From: Thermoanaerobacterium saccharolyticum
GTDB taxonomy: Bacteria; Bacillota; Thermoanaerobacteria; Thermoanaerobacterales; Thermoanaerobacteraceae
Length of the DNA stretch: 64,000 nucleotides
Reading direction: 5' to 3'
Assembly: GCF_000747665.1 (NCBI RefSeq)
Contig: NZ_BBKT01000007.1
Span: forward strand, 1 to 64,000
Part shown: one piece after another, positions 63,092 to 64,000 of the stretch
Layout of the letters: the number at the start of each line of letters is the position of its first letter
Position numbering within the stretch: the first letter of the stretch is position 1
The notes under the pieces: generated by a model
The model's database searches: none
What the model was told of the DNA's origin: nothing
Seen by the model: the letters and a program-made list of their open reading frames with translations, nothing else
Program-made: the position numbers and the translations under genes

Positions 63092-63826
63092 ATGGATTTG
63101 CCGTTGTCATTACAGCTATACACTGTAAGAAATGAATTGAAAGACGATTTCGTAGGTACTTTGGAAAAAGTGGCTGAGATAGGGTACAAAGGCGTAGAAT
63201 TTGCAGGATACGGTGGCTCAAAGGCAAATGAAATGAGAAGACATTTAGAACGGCTTGGATTGACTCCGACTGGAAGTCACATAAGTTTAGATGCGCTAAA
63301 AAGCAATCTCGACGAGGAAATAGAGTACAACCTTGAAATAGGAAACAAATACATTGTATGCCCTTGGAACAAATACGAGGCGAAAGAGGATTTCATTGAA
63401 ACTGCAAAACTTTTTAATGAAATCGGAGAGAAGTGTGCAGAAAAAGGATTGATTTTTTGTTATCACAATCATAATCATGAATTCGTTAACTTTGACGGAA
63501 AATACGGATTGGATCTGATCTATGAAAATTCAAATTCAAATTTTTTGAAGGCGGAGATAGACACGTATTGGGTCAAATATGCTGGAGAAGATCCTGTAAG
63601 TTACATTAAAAAGTACAGTGGCCGTGTGCCTTTGGTACATCTAAAGGACATGGATGGGGCAACAAAGGATTTTGCTGAGATTGGCGAAGGTATTATGAAT
63701 ATTAAGGATATTATAGACGCTTCACTCGAGGCAGGTGTCAACTGGTTTATAGTTGAACAAGATGTTTGCAAAAGACCGCCCCTTGAAAGTGTTAAGATAA
63801 GCTTTGATAATATAAACAAAATGTGA
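63092..63826 (+). CDS. Sugar phosphate isomerase/epimerase (xylose isomerase-like TIM barrel)
   Basis: The 244-residue protein opens MDLPLSLQLYTVRNELKDDF and has the metal-binding segments GVEFAGYGG, FCYHNHNHEF, KAEIDTYWVKYAG and VPLVHLKDMDG typical of IolE/YcjR-type AP endonuclease 2-fold isomerases. It likely acts on a keto-sugar product of the preceding dehydrogenase. The ATG at 63092 is preferred to the one at 63083. A second gene of the same family follows 13 bases later. Confidence 0.85.
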   Translation: MDLPLSLQLYTVRNELKDDFVGTLEKVAEIGYKGVEFAGYGGSKANEMRRHLERLGLTPTGSHISLDALKSNLDEEIEYNLEIGNKYIVCPWNKYEAKEDFIETAKLFNEIGEKCAEKGLIFCYHNHNHEFVNFDGKYGLDLIYENSNSNFLKAEIDTYWVKYAGEDPVSYIKKYSGRVPLVHLKDMDGATKDFAEIGEGIMNIKDIIDASLEAGVNWFIVEQDVCKRPPLESVKISFDNINKM

Positions 63827-63839
63827 GGAGAGATAGATT

Positions 63840-64000
63840 ATGCATCTTGGATTTTTAACAGTTTGTTTAGGAAATATGCCACTTTTGGATAAGGCAAAGT
63901 GGGCATCAGAGAATGGTTTTAAATCATTAGAGATCGCTTGCTGGCCACAGCTAAACGACAGAGACTATTCCAGTTGTGACATAGATGTAGAGACGCTGAC
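63840..64000 (+). CDS. Second sugar phosphate isomerase/epimerase, 5' end only
   Basis: The ATG at 63840 follows TGAGGAGAG by 6 bases. The visible 53 residues open MHLGFLTVCLGNMPLLDKAK, then WASENGFKSLEIACW, the first strand-helix units of a TIM-barrel isomerase. The gene runs past the window end. It belongs to the same LacI-controlled operon. Confidence 0.8.
   Translation, partial: MHLGFLTVCLGNMPLLDKAKWASENGFKSLEIACWPQLNDRDYSSCDIDVETL

Noticed and set aside
1-64000. CRISPR arrays, rRNA genes, prophage
   Set aside because: No regularly spaced direct repeats, rRNA segments or phage structural genes were noticed on reading through the window.

Overview
The window looks like chromosomal DNA of a low-GC, anaerobic, probably thermophilic and spore-forming Firmicute close to Thermoanaerobacterium. 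This is an inference from the AT-rich sequence, strong AGGAGG-type ribosome sites, TTG/GTG starts, a bifunctional HPr kinase, an L-box lysine riboswitch, a CBO0543-type membrane protein and a multi-ORF glutamate synthase. No phage, CRISPR array or complete insertion sequence was seen.

Layout. 1-7590: an unrecognised 3' gene end, then a glycerol module. It holds a three-gene anaerobic glycerol-3-phosphate dehydrogenase-like operon behind a leader with an intrinsic terminator, a sigma-54 activator carrying an HPr-like domain, and PTS-dependent dihydroxyacetone kinase dhaKLM behind a good -24/-12 promoter. 7641-16000: a tightly packed seven-gene operon encoding a beta-CASP metallo-beta-lactamase protein, an Hsp70-like ATPase, a HEAT-repeat protein, two coiled-coil proteins, a large helical protein and a DUF1461 membrane protein. 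I recognise no described system here, so it is the best candidate for something new. 15999-25522: a short FtsH-like protease, an HgdC-type activase, an FtsA/PilM-like protein, a Gld-type ABC operon, a small hypothetical and a YmaF-like gene. 25702-30165: tRNA-Arg(CCG), ribosomal protein L25/Ctc, lysA with its riboswitch, small membrane proteins and an MsmX/UgpC-type ATPase.

30168-35292: a five-gene split glutamate synthase on the minus strand. 35606-42697: a PucR/CdaR-type regulator, then ftsE-ftsX, an EnvC-like M23 protein, a CtpB-like protease, a MinJ-like PDZ membrane protein and comB. 42798-52559: uvrB, uvrA and uvrC, with an FHA/FtsW-RodA/penicillin-binding-protein trio between uvrA and uvrC. 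52599-56426: a NitT/TauT-type ABC transporter and birA on the minus strand. 56578-60720: hprK, a PHP phosphoesterase, a ROK glucokinase and an acyl-CoA ligase. 60853-64000: a LacI-controlled sugar operon cut by the window end.

Sequence integrity matters when reading this window. Five reading frames are broken at runs of 7-9 A on the coding strand, and each run is exactly one A longer than the frame-preserving length: the Hsp70, HEAT and coiled-coil genes of the new operon, the FtsA-like gene and the glutamate-synthase FAD subunit. The uvrA frame is also broken by one missing base, and the ymaF-like gene has an in-frame TAG at codon 4. Assembly error is the simplest explanation, with transcriptional slippage or real pseudogenes as alternatives. 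Coordinates for these genes are given for the reconstructed full-length frames.
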